This document shows positions 63,934 to 64,000 of a stretch of 64,000 nucleotides of DNA, piece after piece. The position numbers and the translations under genes were made by a program. Within the stretch, counting starts at the first letter, position 1, and every line of letters starts with the position of its first letter. Source of the DNA: an uncultured Lachnospiraceae bacterium (lineage in GTDB: Bacteria; Bacillota; Clostridia; Lachnospirales; Lachnospiraceae); NCBI GenBank assembly GCA_958402795.1, contig CATXUX010000002.1:1-64000 (forward strand), written 5' to 3'. A model generated the notes under the pieces. That model made no database searches, was not told the DNA's origin, and saw only the letters and a program-made list of their open reading frames with translations.

Positions 63934-64000
63934 TCTCTTTCTCCTCCTCTTTTACTTTCTGTACTGCGTCATAAATCCGCCGCGTGACATCGGACCGGTC
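63908..64000 (-). CDS. Possible C-terminus of the TRAP binding protein (partial)
   Basis: One minus-strand frame is open from the window edge to a TGA at 63908 and ends with charged helical sequence (RRIYDAVQKVKEEEK), as DctP proteins often do. It would overlap the small permease by 26 bases, and another frame stops at 63952. The position upstream of dctQ is where dctP normally lies, but about 30 codons are too few to be sure. Confidence 0.3.
   Translation of the reverse strand, partial: DRSDVTRRIYDAVQKVKEEEKENESSEEGR

Overview
The window looks like the chromosome of a gut-type Gram-positive, spore-forming Clostridium, most likely family Lachnospiraceae. The evidence is a DnaD/DnaI replication module, SpoVG, WhiA, a Crh-like HPr, a GlgC/GlgD pair, a 394-residue PRPP synthetase, a short eukaryote/archaeal-type ProS, and lipoproteins with Gram-positive lipoboxes. 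I see no rRNA operon, CRISPR array, prophage or intact insertion sequence. Three tRNA genes are present: Ser-CGA, Glu-CUC and Leu-CAG. The species cannot be fixed from the sequence alone.

Layout. 1-8.8 kb: tail of an Rpn-family gene; the minus-strand operon dnaD-dnaI-prs, preceded by three perfect DnaA boxes; murC; then plus-strand glgC-glgD-spoVG and a convergent RluA-type gene. 8.8-12.8 kb: half of a palindromic interspersed repeat, a TetR regulator, and a dissociated NRPS-like set (condensation protein, carrier protein, AMP-forming ligase) whose condensation gene carries a frameshift in a run of five Gs. 13-20.7 kb: xpaC-telA pair, proS, and a 1102-residue cell-surface 5'-nucleotidase/tyrosine-phosphatase fusion. 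20.8-25.6 kb: rpsL-rpsG-fusA-tuf. 25.7-33.7 kb: a CNNM/HlyC protein, then a minus-strand set of PucR regulator, polar amino acid ABC transporter, cytidylate-kinase-like protein and class III aminotransferase, and a SPOR-domain amidase. 33.8-42.9 kb: aldo/keto reductase, glmM, rpiB, tRNA-Ser, a second CNNM protein, murB-rapZ-whiA-crh and a lipid kinase.

43-56.4 kb is a complete amino-sugar and sialic-acid catabolic region. It has nagB-nagA, then an operon with a lyase, ABC importer, metal-dependent dehydrogenase, CE7 esterase, NanE, ROK kinase, LrgA, LrgB and an RpiR regulator, followed by fba. The pathway can be read directly: sialate is imported and de-O-acetylated, cleaved to pyruvate and ManNAc, phosphorylated, epimerised to GlcNAc-6-P, deacetylated and deaminated to fructose-6-P, which fba links to glycolysis. 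The LrgAB pair plausibly handles the pyruvate by-product. A pair of identical 19-bp sites, 32 bp apart, lies upstream of the promoter. 56.5-64 kb holds tRNA-Leu, a Uma2-family protein, an acetyltransferase-AraC pair, and a minus-strand yiaKLMN-like TRAP/diketogulonate reductase/YhcH cluster with a LacI regulator. The full copy of the palindromic repeat lies between dlgD and lacI.

The most noteworthy items are the DnaA-box cluster upstream of the helicase-loader operon, the frameshifted stand-alone condensation/carrier/ligase cluster, LrgAB inside a sialic-acid operon, the surface nucleotidase-phosphatase fusion, the Crh-like protein with Asp at position 15, and the 97-bp palindromic repeat.
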